Of a DNA stretch of 64,000 bases, positions 25,944 through 34,533 are shown one piece after another. The translations under genes were made by a program, and so were the position numbers. The notes beneath the pieces are model-generated. The model was not told the origin of the DNA and made no database searches. It saw only the letters and a list, made by a program, of their open reading frames with translations. Source of the stretch: Salinibacterium sp. G-O1. Its GTDB lineage: Bacteria > Actinomycetota > Actinomycetes > Actinomycetales > Microbacteriaceae. The DNA lies in the NCBI RefSeq assembly GCF_030063305.1, contig NZ_JASISV010000004.1, positions 1-64,000 on the forward strand, given 5' to 3'. Within the stretch, counting starts at the first letter, position 1. Every line of letters begins with the position of its first letter.

Positions 25944-26023
25944 CCAAATGAAGGAGATTTCCGGCAGGATGCCTCGGCAGCGGCACACATGTGCGGCCCG
26001 ACCCCGAAATCTCCTTCATTTGG
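25944..26023. repeat. Intergenic long-stem inverted repeat (family member B)
   Basis: The perfect 18-bp arms CCAAATGAAGGAGATTTC (25944-25961) and its reverse complement (26006-26023) flank 44 bp. It lies between the aldolase/dehydrogenase and rhaB genes inside one operon. The core AAATGAAGGAGAT differs by one base from AAATGACGGAGAT in member A at 7453. Inside an operon it could attenuate rhaB or stabilise the upstream message. Confidence 0.82.
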
Positions 26024-26060
26024 GGAAGAGGCAGCGCGGCGGCGGCGCGGGGGACGGCAC

Positions 26061-28097
26061 TCATCGCAGGAATGCCGCGGCGACGCCAGCATCCACGGGG
26101 ATGTGCAGGCCCGTCGTGTGAGAGAGATCCGAGGTGCACAGCACGAACACGGCGTTGGCGACGTTCTCCGGCAGCACTTCGCGCTTCAGCAGCGTGCGCT
26201 GCGCGTAGTACTTGCCCAGGTCGTCTTCGTCCACGCCGTAGACGGCGGCACGCTTGGCGCCCCACCCACCCGCGAAGATTCCGGAGCCGCGCACGACGCC
26301 GTCCGGGTTGATGCCGTTGACCTTCACGCCGTACTCGCCCAACTCGGCGGCGAGCAGTCGCACCTGGTGCGCCTGGTCGGCTTTCGTCGCGGAGTACGCG
26401 ATGTTGTTGGGCCCTGCGAACACCGAGTTCTTCGAGGAGATGTAGATGATGTCGCCGCCCAACTTCTGGTCGATCAGCACCTTCGCGGCGGCGCGGGAGA
26501 CCAGGAACGAGCCCTTGGCCATCACGTTGTGCTGCAGGTCCCAGTCGGCGACCGTGGTCTCGAGCAGGCTCTTCGACAGCGACAGCCCAGCGTTGTTGAC
26601 CACGAGGTCGAGTCCGCCGAACGCGAGTACGGTCTGGTCGATCGCCGACTGGACGGCGTCTTCATCGGTGACGTTCGCGACGATCCCGATGGCGACATCG
26701 CTGGTTCCGAGTTCGGCCGCTGCCTCCTGTGCCTTGGCGAGGTCGAGGTCGGCGATGACGACGCACGCGCCCTCGGCGGCGAGACGGGTCGCGATGGCCT
26801 TGCCGATTCCGGATGCTGCGCCGGTGACGAGTGCGATCCTGCCGGCGAGCGGCTTCGGCTTGGGCATCCGCTGCAGCTTCGCCTCCTCGAGCGACCAGTA
26901 CTCGATCGCGAACTTCTCGGCGTCTGAGATGGGGGAGTAGGTCGAGATGCCCTCGGCACCGCGCATCACGTTGATGGCGTTGACGTAGAACTCGCCTGCC
27001 ACTCGGGCGGTCTGCTTATTGGACCCGTAGCTGAACATGCCGACGCCCGGGATGAGCACGATGGCGGGGTCTGCGCCGCGCATGGCGGGGCTGCCCTCAA
27101 CCTTGTGCGCGTCGTAGTAGGCGGCGTAGCCCTCACGGTATGCGGTGTGCAGCTCGTCCAGCCTGGCGATGGATTCCTCGACCGTGGCGCTCGCGGGAAG
27201 GTCCAGCACCAGCGGCTTCACCTTGGTGCGCAGGAAGTGGTCGGGGCAGCTGGTTCCCAGCGCACCGAGGCGCACGTGCTCCGCTGCCGCGAGGAAGTCC
27301 GTCACAACTGACGCGTCGGTGAAGTGGCCTACCTGAGGCCGGTCGGTGGAGGCGAGGCCGCGGATGTGAGCGCCGAGGGCCGCAGCCTTCGCGAGTCGCT
27401 CCTCAGCGGGCAGCGCGCCAAAGCCGTCGAGCGCGGGCCCGAACGGCTGGGCCTTGCTGTTGGCCGCGATGAAGTCTTCGGCGGTCGTGATGATCCACTG
27501 GCTGTTCTTCTCTGCCTCGTCGCTGGAGTCACCCCACGCCGTGATGCCGTGTCCGCCGAGGATGCAGCCGATCGCCTGCGGGTTGGCGGTCTTGATTGCC
27601 GCGATGTCGAGTCCGAGCTGGAAGCCGGGGCGGCGCCACGGCACCCACACCACCTTGTCGCCGAACGCCTTCGCGGTGAGGGCCTCGCCATCGGCGGAGG
27701 TGGCGAAGGCGATGCCGGAGTCGGGGTGCAGGTGGTCGACGTGGGCGGCATCCACCAGCCCGTGCATGGCGGTGTCGATGGATGGCGCTGCGCCACCCTT
27801 GCCGTGCAGCGTGTAGTCGAAGGCGGCGACCATCTCGTCTTCGCGGTCGAGGCCGGGGTAGACGTCGACGAGCGCACGCATGCGGTCCAGTCGCAGAACT
27901 GCGAGGCCGGACTCGGTGAGGGTTCCGAGGTCTCCGCCAGAGCCTTTCACCCACATCAGTTCGACGGGTTCGCCCGTTACGGGATCGGTTTCGGTGCCTT
28001 TGGCGGAGGTGTTGCCTCCGGCGTAGTTGGTGACGCGCGGGTCGGAGCCCAGGCGGTTGGAGCGTGCGATCAGCTCTGCTGCAGTGGTGTTCGTCAT
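26061..28097 (-). CDS. rhaEW: Bifunctional rhamnulose-1-phosphate aldolase / L-lactaldehyde dehydrogenase
   Basis: A 678-residue fusion. Residues about 1-390 form a class II aldolase with the zinc histidines in DAAHVDHLHPDSG and CILGGHGITAWG; it splits L-rhamnulose-1-phosphate into DHAP and L-lactaldehyde. Residues about 415-678 form a classical SDR (TGAASGIG, VNNAGLS, YSATKAD) that oxidises lactaldehyde to L-lactate. The same fusion is known as RhaEW (YuxG) in Bacillus and in many actinobacteria. I start at MTNTTAAEL, 5 nt after the rhaI stop; a start six codons upstream overlapping rhaI is also possible. Follows rhaI in the operon. Confidence 0.92.
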   Translation of the reverse strand: MTNTTAAELIARSNRLGSDPRVTNYAGGNTSAKGTETDPVTGEPVELMWVKGSGGDLGTLTESGLAVLRLDRMRALVDVYPGLDREDEMVAAFDYTLHGKGGAAPSIDTAMHGLVDAAHVDHLHPDSGIAFATSADGEALTAKAFGDKVVWVPWRRPGFQLGLDIAAIKTANPQAIGCILGGHGITAWGDSSDEAEKNSQWIITTAEDFIAANSKAQPFGPALDGFGALPAEERLAKAAALGAHIRGLASTDRPQVGHFTDASVVTDFLAAAEHVRLGALGTSCPDHFLRTKVKPLVLDLPASATVEESIARLDELHTAYREGYAAYYDAHKVEGSPAMRGADPAIVLIPGVGMFSYGSNKQTARVAGEFYVNAINVMRGAEGISTYSPISDAEKFAIEYWSLEEAKLQRMPKPKPLAGRIALVTGAASGIGKAIATRLAAEGACVVIADLDLAKAQEAAAELGTSDVAIGIVANVTDEDAVQSAIDQTVLAFGGLDLVVNNAGLSLSKSLLETTVADWDLQHNVMAKGSFLVSRAAAKVLIDQKLGGDIIYISSKNSVFAGPNNIAYSATKADQAHQVRLLAAELGEYGVKVNGINPDGVVRGSGIFAGGWGAKRAAVYGVDEDDLGKYYAQRTLLKREVLPENVANAVFVLCTSDLSHTTGLHIPVDAGVAAAFLR

Positions 28098-28102
28098 GGT
28101 CT

Positions 28103-29269
28103 TTACGCTCCCCATCCGGCCTGAACGCCGCCGACGCGGTCTTCGGCGATCTTCTGCTGGTATCCGGATGCCGCATACGCCGCCATCGGGTCACCGTTTA
28201 GCCCGCGCGACTCACGCCACGCGGCGAGGTCGGCGCGAACATCCGTATAGAACGCGTCCATCAGGATGCCGTTGGCCCCGAGCACGTCGCCAGCGTCCTG
28301 GGCGGCCTTCAGCGCAACCGAGTCGACGAGCAGCGCTCGAGCCGTCATCTCCTGCACGTTGAGTACGGAGCGGATCTGACCGGGGATCTTGTCTTCGACG
28401 TTATGGCACTGGTCGAGCATGAAGGCGACCCCACTGTCTGCGCCGTAGCCTCCGCCGCGCACGACCTCGAAGAGGATGCGGAACAACTGGAACGGGTCTG
28501 CCGCACCGACGATGAGGTCATCGTCGGCGTAGAAGCGCGAGTTGAAGTCGAACGAGCCGAGCTTGCCGAGACGCAGCAGCTGCATGACGATGAACTCGAT
28601 GTTGGTGCCGGGAGCGTGATGGCCGGTGTCGAGGCACACCAGGGCGCGCTCGCCGAGGGCGGCCACCTGCGCGTAGCTCGTTCCCCAGTCGGGAATGTCG
28701 GTGTGGTAGAAAGCGGGCTCGAAGAACTTGTACTCGAGAACGAGACGCTGTTCTTCGCCGATTCGGGCGTAGATCTTCGCGAGCGAATCGGCCAGGCGAT
28801 CCTGCCGGCCGCGGAGGTCACCCTGGCCCGGGTAGTTGGTTCCGTCGGCGAGCCAGATCTTCAGGTCGCGCGACCCGGTCGCATCCATCACGTCGATGCA
28901 TTCGAAGTGGTGGTCGATGGCCTTCTGGCGCACCGCTGCGTCGGTGTGCGTGAGCGAACCGAACTTGTAGGCGTCGTCCTGGAAGGTGTTGGAGTTGACG
29001 GTTCCGAGCTCGACTCCGAGGTCTTGGGCGAACGAGCGCAGCTCGGAGAAGTCGTCGACCTTGTCCCACGGGATGTGAAGGGCGACCGAGGGCGACAGTG
29101 CCGTGTACTTGTTCACCTGGGCGGCATCCGCGATCTTCTCCTGCGGAGTGCGGGGGGTGCCCGGCGTTCCGAAGACCTTGAAGCGTGTTCCCGAGTTGCC
29201 GAACGCCCACGACGGCAATTCGATGGCTTGCTCGGCGAGGCGGGATGCGATGGAGTCGAAGCTGGTCAC
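28103..29269 (-). CDS. rhaI: L-rhamnose isomerase (RhaI type)
   Basis: A 388-residue TIM-barrel isomerase of the Pseudomonas-type RhaI family, converting L-rhamnose to L-rhamnulose. Metal ligands are recognisable in VLEYKFFEPAFYHTD (Glu), CLDTGHHAPGTNIEF (Asp/His), FDFNSRFYADDDL (Asp) and the catalytic region FMLDQCHNVEDK. It starts with GTG (VTSFDSIAS). It lies 9 nt after the rhaM stop and 5 nt before the aldolase start, so the four catabolic genes form one operon. A long uninterrupted frame on the opposite strand is an artefact of codon bias. Confidence 0.93.
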   Translation of the reverse strand: MTSFDSIASRLAEQAIELPSWAFGNSGTRFKVFGTPGTPRTPQEKIADAAQVNKYTALSPSVALHIPWDKVDDFSELRSFAQDLGVELGTVNSNTFQDDAYKFGSLTHTDAAVRQKAIDHHFECIDVMDATGSRDLKIWLADGTNYPGQGDLRGRQDRLADSLAKIYARIGEEQRLVLEYKFFEPAFYHTDIPDWGTSYAQVAALGERALVCLDTGHHAPGTNIEFIVMQLLRLGKLGSFDFNSRFYADDDLIVGAADPFQLFRILFEVVRGGGYGADSGVAFMLDQCHNVEDKIPGQIRSVLNVQEMTARALLVDSVALKAAQDAGDVLGANGILMDAFYTDVRADLAAWRESRGLNGDPMAAYAASGYQQKIAEDRVGGVQAGWGA

Positions 29270-29278
29270 TGGTGTTCC

Positions 29279-29623
29279 TTACTCTGCTTGGTGTGTGAGC
29301 AGCTGGTGCTCGAGGTTGAAGACCTCCGGCAGGCGGAGGGAGTTCTGGTCGGCGCGGCCCGTGAGCGAGACGAAGAAGCCAGCCATGTGCTTCTCCCATG
29401 CCGCTGTGCGGGGGTCTGCCTCGAGGGCCGCCTGCGAGGCGTCGTCGTCCGCGGTTTCGTAGTAGCCGATGAGCAGGCCGTCATCGCGCAGGAAGAGCGA
29501 GTAGTTATGCCGCCCGGATTCGGCAATCGCCTTGAGCATGTCGGGCCAGACCGCAACATGCCTTTCGCGGTACTCCACGAGGAGTTCGGGCTTCACCTGG
29601 AGCTGGAAGCATACGCGCTGCAT
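29279..29623 (-). CDS. rhaM: L-rhamnose mutarotase
   Basis: A 114-residue protein of the RhaM/RhaU family (ferredoxin-like dimer) that interconverts alpha and beta anomers of L-rhamnose. Conserved features: QVKPELLVEYRERHVAVWPDML (contains the catalytic His), HNYSLFLRDDGLLIGYYE (Tyr residues) and the Trp-containing end RTAAWEKHMAGFF. Length is typical. It is the first gene of the minus-strand rhamnose operon; a LacI-type operator half-match lies about 20 bp upstream. Confidence 0.93.
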   Translation of the reverse strand: MQRVCFQLQVKPELLVEYRERHVAVWPDMLKAIAESGRHNYSLFLRDDGLLIGYYETADDDASQAALEADPRTAAWEKHMAGFFVSLTGRADQNSLRLPEVFNLEHQLLTHQAE

Positions 29624-29643
29624 CCCTCACCGCCTTCGTCATT

Positions 29644-29655
29644 GAATCGTTTTAA
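29644..29655 (-). promoter_or_regulatory. LacI-type operator upstream of rhaM
   Basis: TGAATCGTTTTA (one full half-site and a degenerate one) lies 20 bp before the rhaM start. It matches TGAATCGATTCA at 9 of 12 positions. It is in the region between the rhaM operon and the divergent LacI gene, where the regulator would be expected to act. Confidence 0.55.
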
Positions 29656-29740
29656 CAGTCGCACTGAGAATAGCCATGCCCGGGTCGCAAGGTCAAGCTC
29701 CTCGCCGCATGACACTATGGGACGGTCCAACGGAGGTTCC

Positions 29741-30751
29741 ATGGCGGTAACAAGCGTGCGCGACGTCGCGCGGCGCGCAGGCGTCTCCGTCGGCACGGTC
29801 TCCAACGTGATGAATCACCCAGACAAGGTGGCGGCCGCGACGGTAATCCGCGTGCAGGCGGCGATCGACGAGCTGGGCTTCATTCGCAACGACGCGGCTC
29901 GCCAGTTGCGCGACGGCCGCAGTAAGACGATCGGCATGGTTGTGCTCGACGTGCGCAACCCGTTCTTCACCGACGTGGCACGGGGCGCTGAGGACAAAGC
30001 GGCCGCGGCTGGTCTCATCGTGACGCTCGGCAACAGCGACGAGAACACCGAGCGCGAGTCGACGTACCTCGATTTGTTTGAACAACAGCGCGTGCACGGC
30101 ATTCTCATCTCGCCGTATGCGGACATCAATGACCGGCTGCTGGCGCTCCGTCGGCGCGGCATTCCGGTGGTGCTCGTCGACCGCACGAGCACGGATGCCT
30201 CATTCAGCTCGGTCTCGGTCGATGACATCTCCGGGGGAGCCCTGGCACTCGAGCACCTCGCGGCCCTGGGGAGGAGGCGCGTCGCCTTCGTGGGCGGACC
30301 GATGGAGATCCGCCAGGTCGCCGACCGCCTCGAGGGTGCTCGCCGGGCGGCAGCCGGACACCCGGGATTGACGCTCGAGATCATCGACATTGCGGCGTCC
30401 ACGGTGATCGAGGGCAGGGCGGCGGGCGCTGCGATCGTCGCGCGCCGACCGGAGGACCGCCCCGATGCCGTCTTCGCCGCCAACGACCTGGTGTCGATGG
30501 GGGTGCTGCAGGCGCTCATGATGCAGGGCGCGGAGGTGCGCGTACCCGACGACATAGCGATCATCGGCTACGACGACATCGACTTCGCCTCGGCGGCGGT
30601 GGTGCCGCTGTCGTCCATCCGGCAGCCCAGTGCACTCATCGGCGCAACTGCCGTGCAGATCCTTCTCGAGGAGGCCGCTGACCCGTCAATCGGCGCGCGC
30701 CAGATCGAATTTCAGCCCACACTGGTGGTCCGAGCGTCCACCGGCGGCTGA
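29741..30751 (+). CDS. LacI-family regulator, rhamnose locus, copy 1
   Basis: A 336-residue LacI/GalR regulator: helix-turn-helix SVRDVARRAGVSVGTVSNVMN, hinge RNDAARQLRDGRS, and a periplasmic-binding-like core with LVSMGVLQALMMQG and the C-terminal PLSSIRQPSALIGATAVQIL. CGGAGG lies 6 nt upstream. It is divergent from the catabolic operon and upstream of the transporter operon. Its sequence is strongly similar along its length to the LacI protein at 35670, and both are 336 residues, so the two are paralogs. Ligand is probably rhamnose or rhamnulose. Confidence 0.9.
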   Translation: MAVTSVRDVARRAGVSVGTVSNVMNHPDKVAAATVIRVQAAIDELGFIRNDAARQLRDGRSKTIGMVVLDVRNPFFTDVARGAEDKAAAAGLIVTLGNSDENTERESTYLDLFEQQRVHGILISPYADINDRLLALRRRGIPVVLVDRTSTDASFSSVSVDDISGGALALEHLAALGRRRVAFVGGPMEIRQVADRLEGARRAAAGHPGLTLEIIDIAASTVIEGRAAGAAIVARRPEDRPDAVFAANDLVSMGVLQALMMQGAEVRVPDDIAIIGYDDIDFASAAVVPLSSIRQPSALIGATAVQILLEEAADPSIGARQIEFQPTLVVRASTGG

Positions 30752-30775
30752 TATCGGGCCGATATTCGATCGGAC

Positions 30776-30805
30776 TTGACGCTCGTCGGGTTCTGGACCT
30801 ATGGT
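30776..30805 (+). promoter_or_regulatory. Promoter of the rhamnose importer operon
   Basis: TTGACG at 30776-30781, an 18-bp spacer and TATGGT at 30800-30805. A perfect 16-bp palindrome begins 11 bp after the -10, over the early transcribed region. The arrangement suits LacI-type repression. Confidence 0.6.
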
Positions 30806-30816
30806 TCTGAACACGC

Positions 30817-30832
30817 AATGAATCGATTCATT
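30817..30832. promoter_or_regulatory. LacI-type operator of the rhamnose importer operon
   Basis: AATGAATCGATTCATT is a perfect 16-bp palindrome with the central CG typical of LacI/GalR operators. Related sites precede rhaM (29644) and the binding-protein gene (34510). One or both LacI paralogs are the likely ligands. Confidence 0.82.
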
Positions 30833-30862
30833 TACGATTCACCCAACACGAGGTAGACGAAG

Positions 30863-32386
30863 ATGTCGAGCAGCACCGAGCCGCCCACCCCCGCTCTGGA
30901 GCTCAACCGTATCGCCAAGGCATTCGGCGCGGTGATCGCCCTGACCAGCGGCACCCTGGCCCTGCAGTCCGGCTCGATCCACGCGCTTGTGGGCGAAAAC
31001 GGCGCTGGCAAGTCCACTCTCGTCAAGATCATTGCGGGTCTGTACCAGCGCGACAGCGGCGAGTTCCTGCTTGACGGCAAGAGCGTCGACTTTACCTCGA
31101 CAGCCCAGTCGAAGGCCGCCGGCATCGCGGTCATCTACCAGGAGCCCACCCTCTTCCCCGACCTGTCTGTCACCGAAAACATCTTCATGGGACGCCAGCC
31201 CACGCGCTCCTTCGGTCGCATCGACCGCAAGCGGATGCACGAGGAAGCGCTCGGCCTGTTCGCCCGCCTCGGGGTACGCCTCGACCCCGAGCGACCCACC
31301 CTCGGCCTCTCCATTGCCGACCAGCAACTCATCGAGATCGCAAAGGCCATCTCGCTTGACGCCAAGGTGCTCGTGATGGATGAGCCCACCGCCGCTCTCT
31401 CCGGCATCGAGGTGGAGCGCCTCTTCGCTGTCGCCCGCAGCCTTCGGGACGAGGGCCGGGCGCTGCTCTTCATCTCGCACCGCTTCGATGAGGTGTTCGA
31501 CCTCTGCGACACGGTGACCATCATGCGCGACGGTGCATATATCGACACCAGCCCTATCGCCGAGACCACCGTCGAGCAGATCGTGCGCCAGATGGTTGGC
31601 CGCGACGTTTCAGCCCTGTTCCCCAAGGAGGAAGCCGTGATCGGCGACGACGTTCTCGTCGTCGAGGGCCTTACCGAGCACGGGGTCTTCGAGAACGTGT
31701 CGTTCACCGTGAAGTCTGGCGAGATCGTGGCGCTTGCTGGACTCGTGGGTGCGGGCCGCAGCGAGATCGCGCGCGCCGTATTCGGCGTCGATCCTTACAG
31801 CGCTGGGCGCGTGACGATCGGGGGAGTGACCGTGCCGCACCGGAATCCCGCCGCGGCGATGAAACTGGGTCTCGCTCTCGTGCCCGAGGATCGCCGCAAG
31901 CAGGGACTCGTGCTCGAGACATCCGTCGCCCGCAATGCCACGATGGCGATCCGCAGCCAGCTGACCAGGTCCGGGTTGCTGTTTACTCGCCCCGAGAACG
32001 CCGCCGCGCGCGAGTGGGCGAGCCGCCTCGAGGTGAAGGCCGCGGCTTTGGATACCGAGGCTGGCACCCTGAGCGGGGGTAATCAGCAGAAGGTCGTCCT
32101 CGCGAAGTGGCTTGCGACCAAGCCGACAGTGCTCATCGTCGACGAGCCCACCCGCGGTATCGACGTCGGCACCAAGGCTGAGGTGCACCGCCTGCTCTCG
32201 CAGCTCGCCGGCCAGGGCCTCGCGATCCTGATGATCTCGTCGGAGCTGCCTGAGGTGCTCGGCATGGCCGACCGCGTGCTCGTGGTTCGCGAGGGACACA
32301 TCACCGCCGAGATCAGCCGGGCCGACGCCACAGCGGAGAGCGTCATGTTCGCAGCTACCCACGCAGCATCGGAGATCGCACAATGA
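30863..32386 (+). CDS. rhaT: Rhamnose ABC transporter ATP-binding protein
   Basis: A 507-residue CUT2-family ATPase with two nucleotide-binding domains. The first has Walker [10 protein letters not shown], signature-like [17 protein letters not shown] and Walker [12 protein letters not shown]. The second has the degenerate Walker [10 protein letters not shown] usual in RbsA/MglA proteins, signature [15 protein letters not shown] and Walker [13 protein letters not shown]. It powers monosaccharide uptake. Position between rhaM/lacI and the rhamnose-type binding protein, in the order T-P-Q-S, supports rhamnose. Its stop overlaps the next start (ATGA). Confidence 0.9.
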   Translation: MSSSTEPPTPALELNRIAKAFGAVIALTSGTLALQSGSIHALVGENGAGKSTLVKIIAGLYQRDSGEFLLDGKSVDFTSTAQSKAAGIAVIYQEPTLFPDLSVTENIFMGRQPTRSFGRIDRKRMHEEALGLFARLGVRLDPERPTLGLSIADQQLIEIAKAISLDAKVLVMDEPTAALSGIEVERLFAVARSLRDEGRALLFISHRFDEVFDLCDTVTIMRDGAYIDTSPIAETTVEQIVRQMVGRDVSALFPKEEAVIGDDVLVVEGLTEHGVFENVSFTVKSGEIVALAGLVGAGRSEIARAVFGVDPYSAGRVTIGGVTVPHRNPAAAMKLGLALVPEDRRKQGLVLETSVARNATMAIRSQLTRSGLLFTRPENAAAREWASRLEVKAAALDTEAGTLSGGNQQKVVLAKWLATKPTVLIVDEPTRGIDVGTKAEVHRLLSQLAGQGLAILMISSELPEVLGMADRVLVVREGHITAEISRADATAESVMFAATHAASEIAQ

Positions 32387-33417
32387 CCGCCCTCATCCCC
32401 GCCCCGACCGTGGGATCCCGCATCACCCGCGGACTCGGTTCGTTCGTCAAGGCACGCGAGACGGGCATCCTGCTTGCCCTGGTGCTCGTAATTGTCGCAG
32501 CGACCGTCAAGAACCCGAACTTCCTGTTCAGCTCCGACGGGTTCCGCGACCTCCTGCTGACGCCATCTATTCTGCTGCTCGTTGCAGTGGGCCAGGCCAT
32601 CGTGATCATCACCCGAAACGTCGACCTGTCGGTCGGTTCGGTGCTCGGATTGACCGCGTACCTCACGGGCCGCCTGTTCATCGACATTCCCGGTATCCCG
32701 GTCATCGCAGTGTTCGCCATCGGGATCATTGCTGGCGGATTTCTGGGGCTCATCAACGGCGCCCTCGTCGCCTTCGCGAAGGTTCCCGCGCTGGTGATCA
32801 CGCTCGGAACGCTCTACGCCTACCGAGGCATCAACGTGCTGTGGACCGGCAGCGATCGCATCAACTCGAGCGACATGCCGGCATCGTTCCTCGCGCTCGG
32901 CACACAGTCGATCATGTTCATCCCGGTGTTGACCATCATCGCCGTCGTGGTTCTCATCATTGCCGCCTGGTATCTGCGCAACCAGCGCGGAGGCCGCGAG
33001 CTGTACGCGATCGGGTCAGACCCGGCGGCCGCCAACCTTTACGGGCTGAAGGTCACGCAGCGACTGCTCGCGGCGTTCATCCTGTGCGGTGCGCTGGCTG
33101 GTCTGGCGGGCGTGCTCTACGCGGCCCGCTATGGCACGGTCAGCTCGCAGGCGGGCGCGGGCTACGAGCTGAATGCCGTGGGTGCTGCCGTCATCGGCGG
33201 TGTCGCGATCTTCGGCGGAAGCGGCACCGTGTGGGGTGCCGCAATCGGCGCCTACCTGCTGCTGACCATCAACCGAGCCCTTCCCATCCTCGGCGTTCAG
33301 GACTTCTGGCAGCGTGCCGTTGTCGGCGCACTCATCATCGGCGCGATCGTGCTCGACCGCGTGCTGGCCCTGCGCCAGGCGAAACGACTCGTGGAAGCGA
33401 GAGGCGACCTCCAGTGA
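32383..33417 (+). CDS. rhaP: Rhamnose ABC transporter permease
   Basis: A 344-residue CUT2 (RbsC-like) permease with about nine hydrophobic helices. Family blocks: [22 protein letters not shown] in the first third, [16 protein letters not shown], and the cytoplasmic coupling region [14 protein letters not shown]-like segment (here [19 protein letters not shown]). Partner of the following permease. Translationally coupled at both ends through 4-nt overlaps. Confidence 0.9.
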   Translation: MTALIPAPTVGSRITRGLGSFVKARETGILLALVLVIVAATVKNPNFLFSSDGFRDLLLTPSILLLVAVGQAIVIITRNVDLSVGSVLGLTAYLTGRLFIDIPGIPVIAVFAIGIIAGGFLGLINGALVAFAKVPALVITLGTLYAYRGINVLWTGSDRINSSDMPASFLALGTQSIMFIPVLTIIAVVVLIIAAWYLRNQRGGRELYAIGSDPAAANLYGLKVTQRLLAAFILCGALAGLAGVLYAARYGTVSSQAGAGYELNAVGAAVIGGVAIFGGSGTVWGAAIGAYLLLTINRALPILGVQDFWQRAVVGALIIGAIVLDRVLALRQAKRLVEARGDLQ

Positions 33418-34472
33418 CGAACTTTCTTCAGGCCCTTGCGCCCGCTACCCGCACCTACCGGGATCACTCCCAGCCGCTGTGGCGCCGCATCCTGCTCTCA
33501 CGCGAAGCCGCCGTGATCGGAGCGGTGCTGCTCGTGATCATCGTCGCGAGCGTGAGCGTTCGCGCCTTCGGCAAACCGATCACGGCTACCTACCTGCTGC
33601 TGGACATCGCCCCCATCCTCCTCATCGCGCTGCCGATGACGCTCATCATCATCACCGGCGAGATCGACCTCTCGGTTGCGAGTATTGTCGGCCTGTCGAG
33701 CGTCACGCTGGGCGTGCTGCACTCGAACGGGATGCCCATCGAGGCCGCAGCAGTCGTCGCCCTGATCGTCGGCGCCATCGCCGGTGCCCTCAACGGATTC
33801 CTGATCACGATTGTCGGGCTGCCATCCCTGGCAGTGACCATCGGCACCCTCGCGCTGTACCGCGGCCTCGCTGTGGGGTTGCTCGGCACGAAGGCCGTGA
33901 CCGAGTTCTCTGAGTTCTGGACGAGTCTGGCGAAATCGAAAATCGGAGCCTCGGCGATTCCGAGTGTCGTGATCCCGATCGTGATCCTCGCCGTGATTTT
34001 CGGGGTGCTTCTGCACCTCACGCCGTTCGGCCGCGGCGTCTACGCGATCGGGCTGAGTGCTGAGGCTGCGCGCTTCTCGGGCATCCATGTGGAACGCACG
34101 AAGTTCACCCTTTTCATGCTGAGTGGCCTCGTATCGGCCCTCGCCGGCATCTACTACACGCTGCGATTCTCGAGCGCGCGAGGCGACAACGCCACGGGCC
34201 TTGAACTGTCGGTGATCGCCGCTGTGCTTCTGGGTGGAGTCTCGATCTTTGGCGGCCGCGGGTCGACCCTCGGCCCTATCGCCGGCGCCGCGCTTATCGG
34301 GGTGCTCGCGAGTGCTTTGCGCCTCGCTAACGTCACCTCGGACGTCATCAACATCATCACGGGAACGCTTCTTGTCGCGTCCGTCGTGGCTACAAGCTTC
34401 CTGGCCTGGCTCCACACCAAACGGATCCGGCCAGGGAAGAAAACGGAAACTCTGGTCGCCGCCAAGGGCTAG
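33414..34472 (+). CDS. rhaQ: Rhamnose ABC transporter permease, second subunit
   Basis: A 352-residue RbsC-like permease with the same architecture: LIIITGEIDLSVASIVGLSSV, GLPSLAVTIGTLALYRG, GRGVYAIGLSAEAARFSGI and LGGVSIFGGRGSTLGPIAG. I use the GTG start overlapping the previous stop; the much longer frame upstream lies inside the first permease and is rejected. The last 15 residues are basic and cytoplasmic. Together with the first permease it forms the membrane channel. Confidence 0.9.
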   Translation: MTNFLQALAPATRTYRDHSQPLWRRILLSREAAVIGAVLLVIIVASVSVRAFGKPITATYLLLDIAPILLIALPMTLIIITGEIDLSVASIVGLSSVTLGVLHSNGMPIEAAAVVALIVGAIAGALNGFLITIVGLPSLAVTIGTLALYRGLAVGLLGTKAVTEFSEFWTSLAKSKIGASAIPSVVIPIVILAVIFGVLLHLTPFGRGVYAIGLSAEAARFSGIHVERTKFTLFMLSGLVSALAGIYYTLRFSSARGDNATGLELSVIAAVLLGGVSIFGGRGSTLGPIAGAALIGVLASALRLANVTSDVINIITGTLLVASVVATSFLAWLHTKRIRPGKKTETLVAAKG

Positions 34473-34509
34473 GGAATCCTGACAGACCGTCGGTGCAATC
34501 ACATCGACT

Positions 34510-34521
34510 TGAAACGATACA
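34510..34521 (+). promoter_or_regulatory. LacI-type operator upstream of the binding-protein gene
   Basis: TGAAACGATACA matches TGAATCGATTCA at 10 of 12 bases and keeps the dyad. It lies in the 61-bp gap between rhaQ and the binding-protein gene, 12 bp before the ATG, and suggests a second, internally controlled promoter. The promoter itself is not clear. Confidence 0.5.
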
Positions 34522-34533
34522 ACAGGGAGAACA

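Noticed and set aside
28403-29740. Very long plus-strand open frame antisense to rhaI and rhaM that continues into the LacI gene
   Set aside because: It is an artefact of high GC third positions. The minus-strand rhaI and rhaM match known families throughout, and the LacI protein has a proper start with CGGAGG at 29741.
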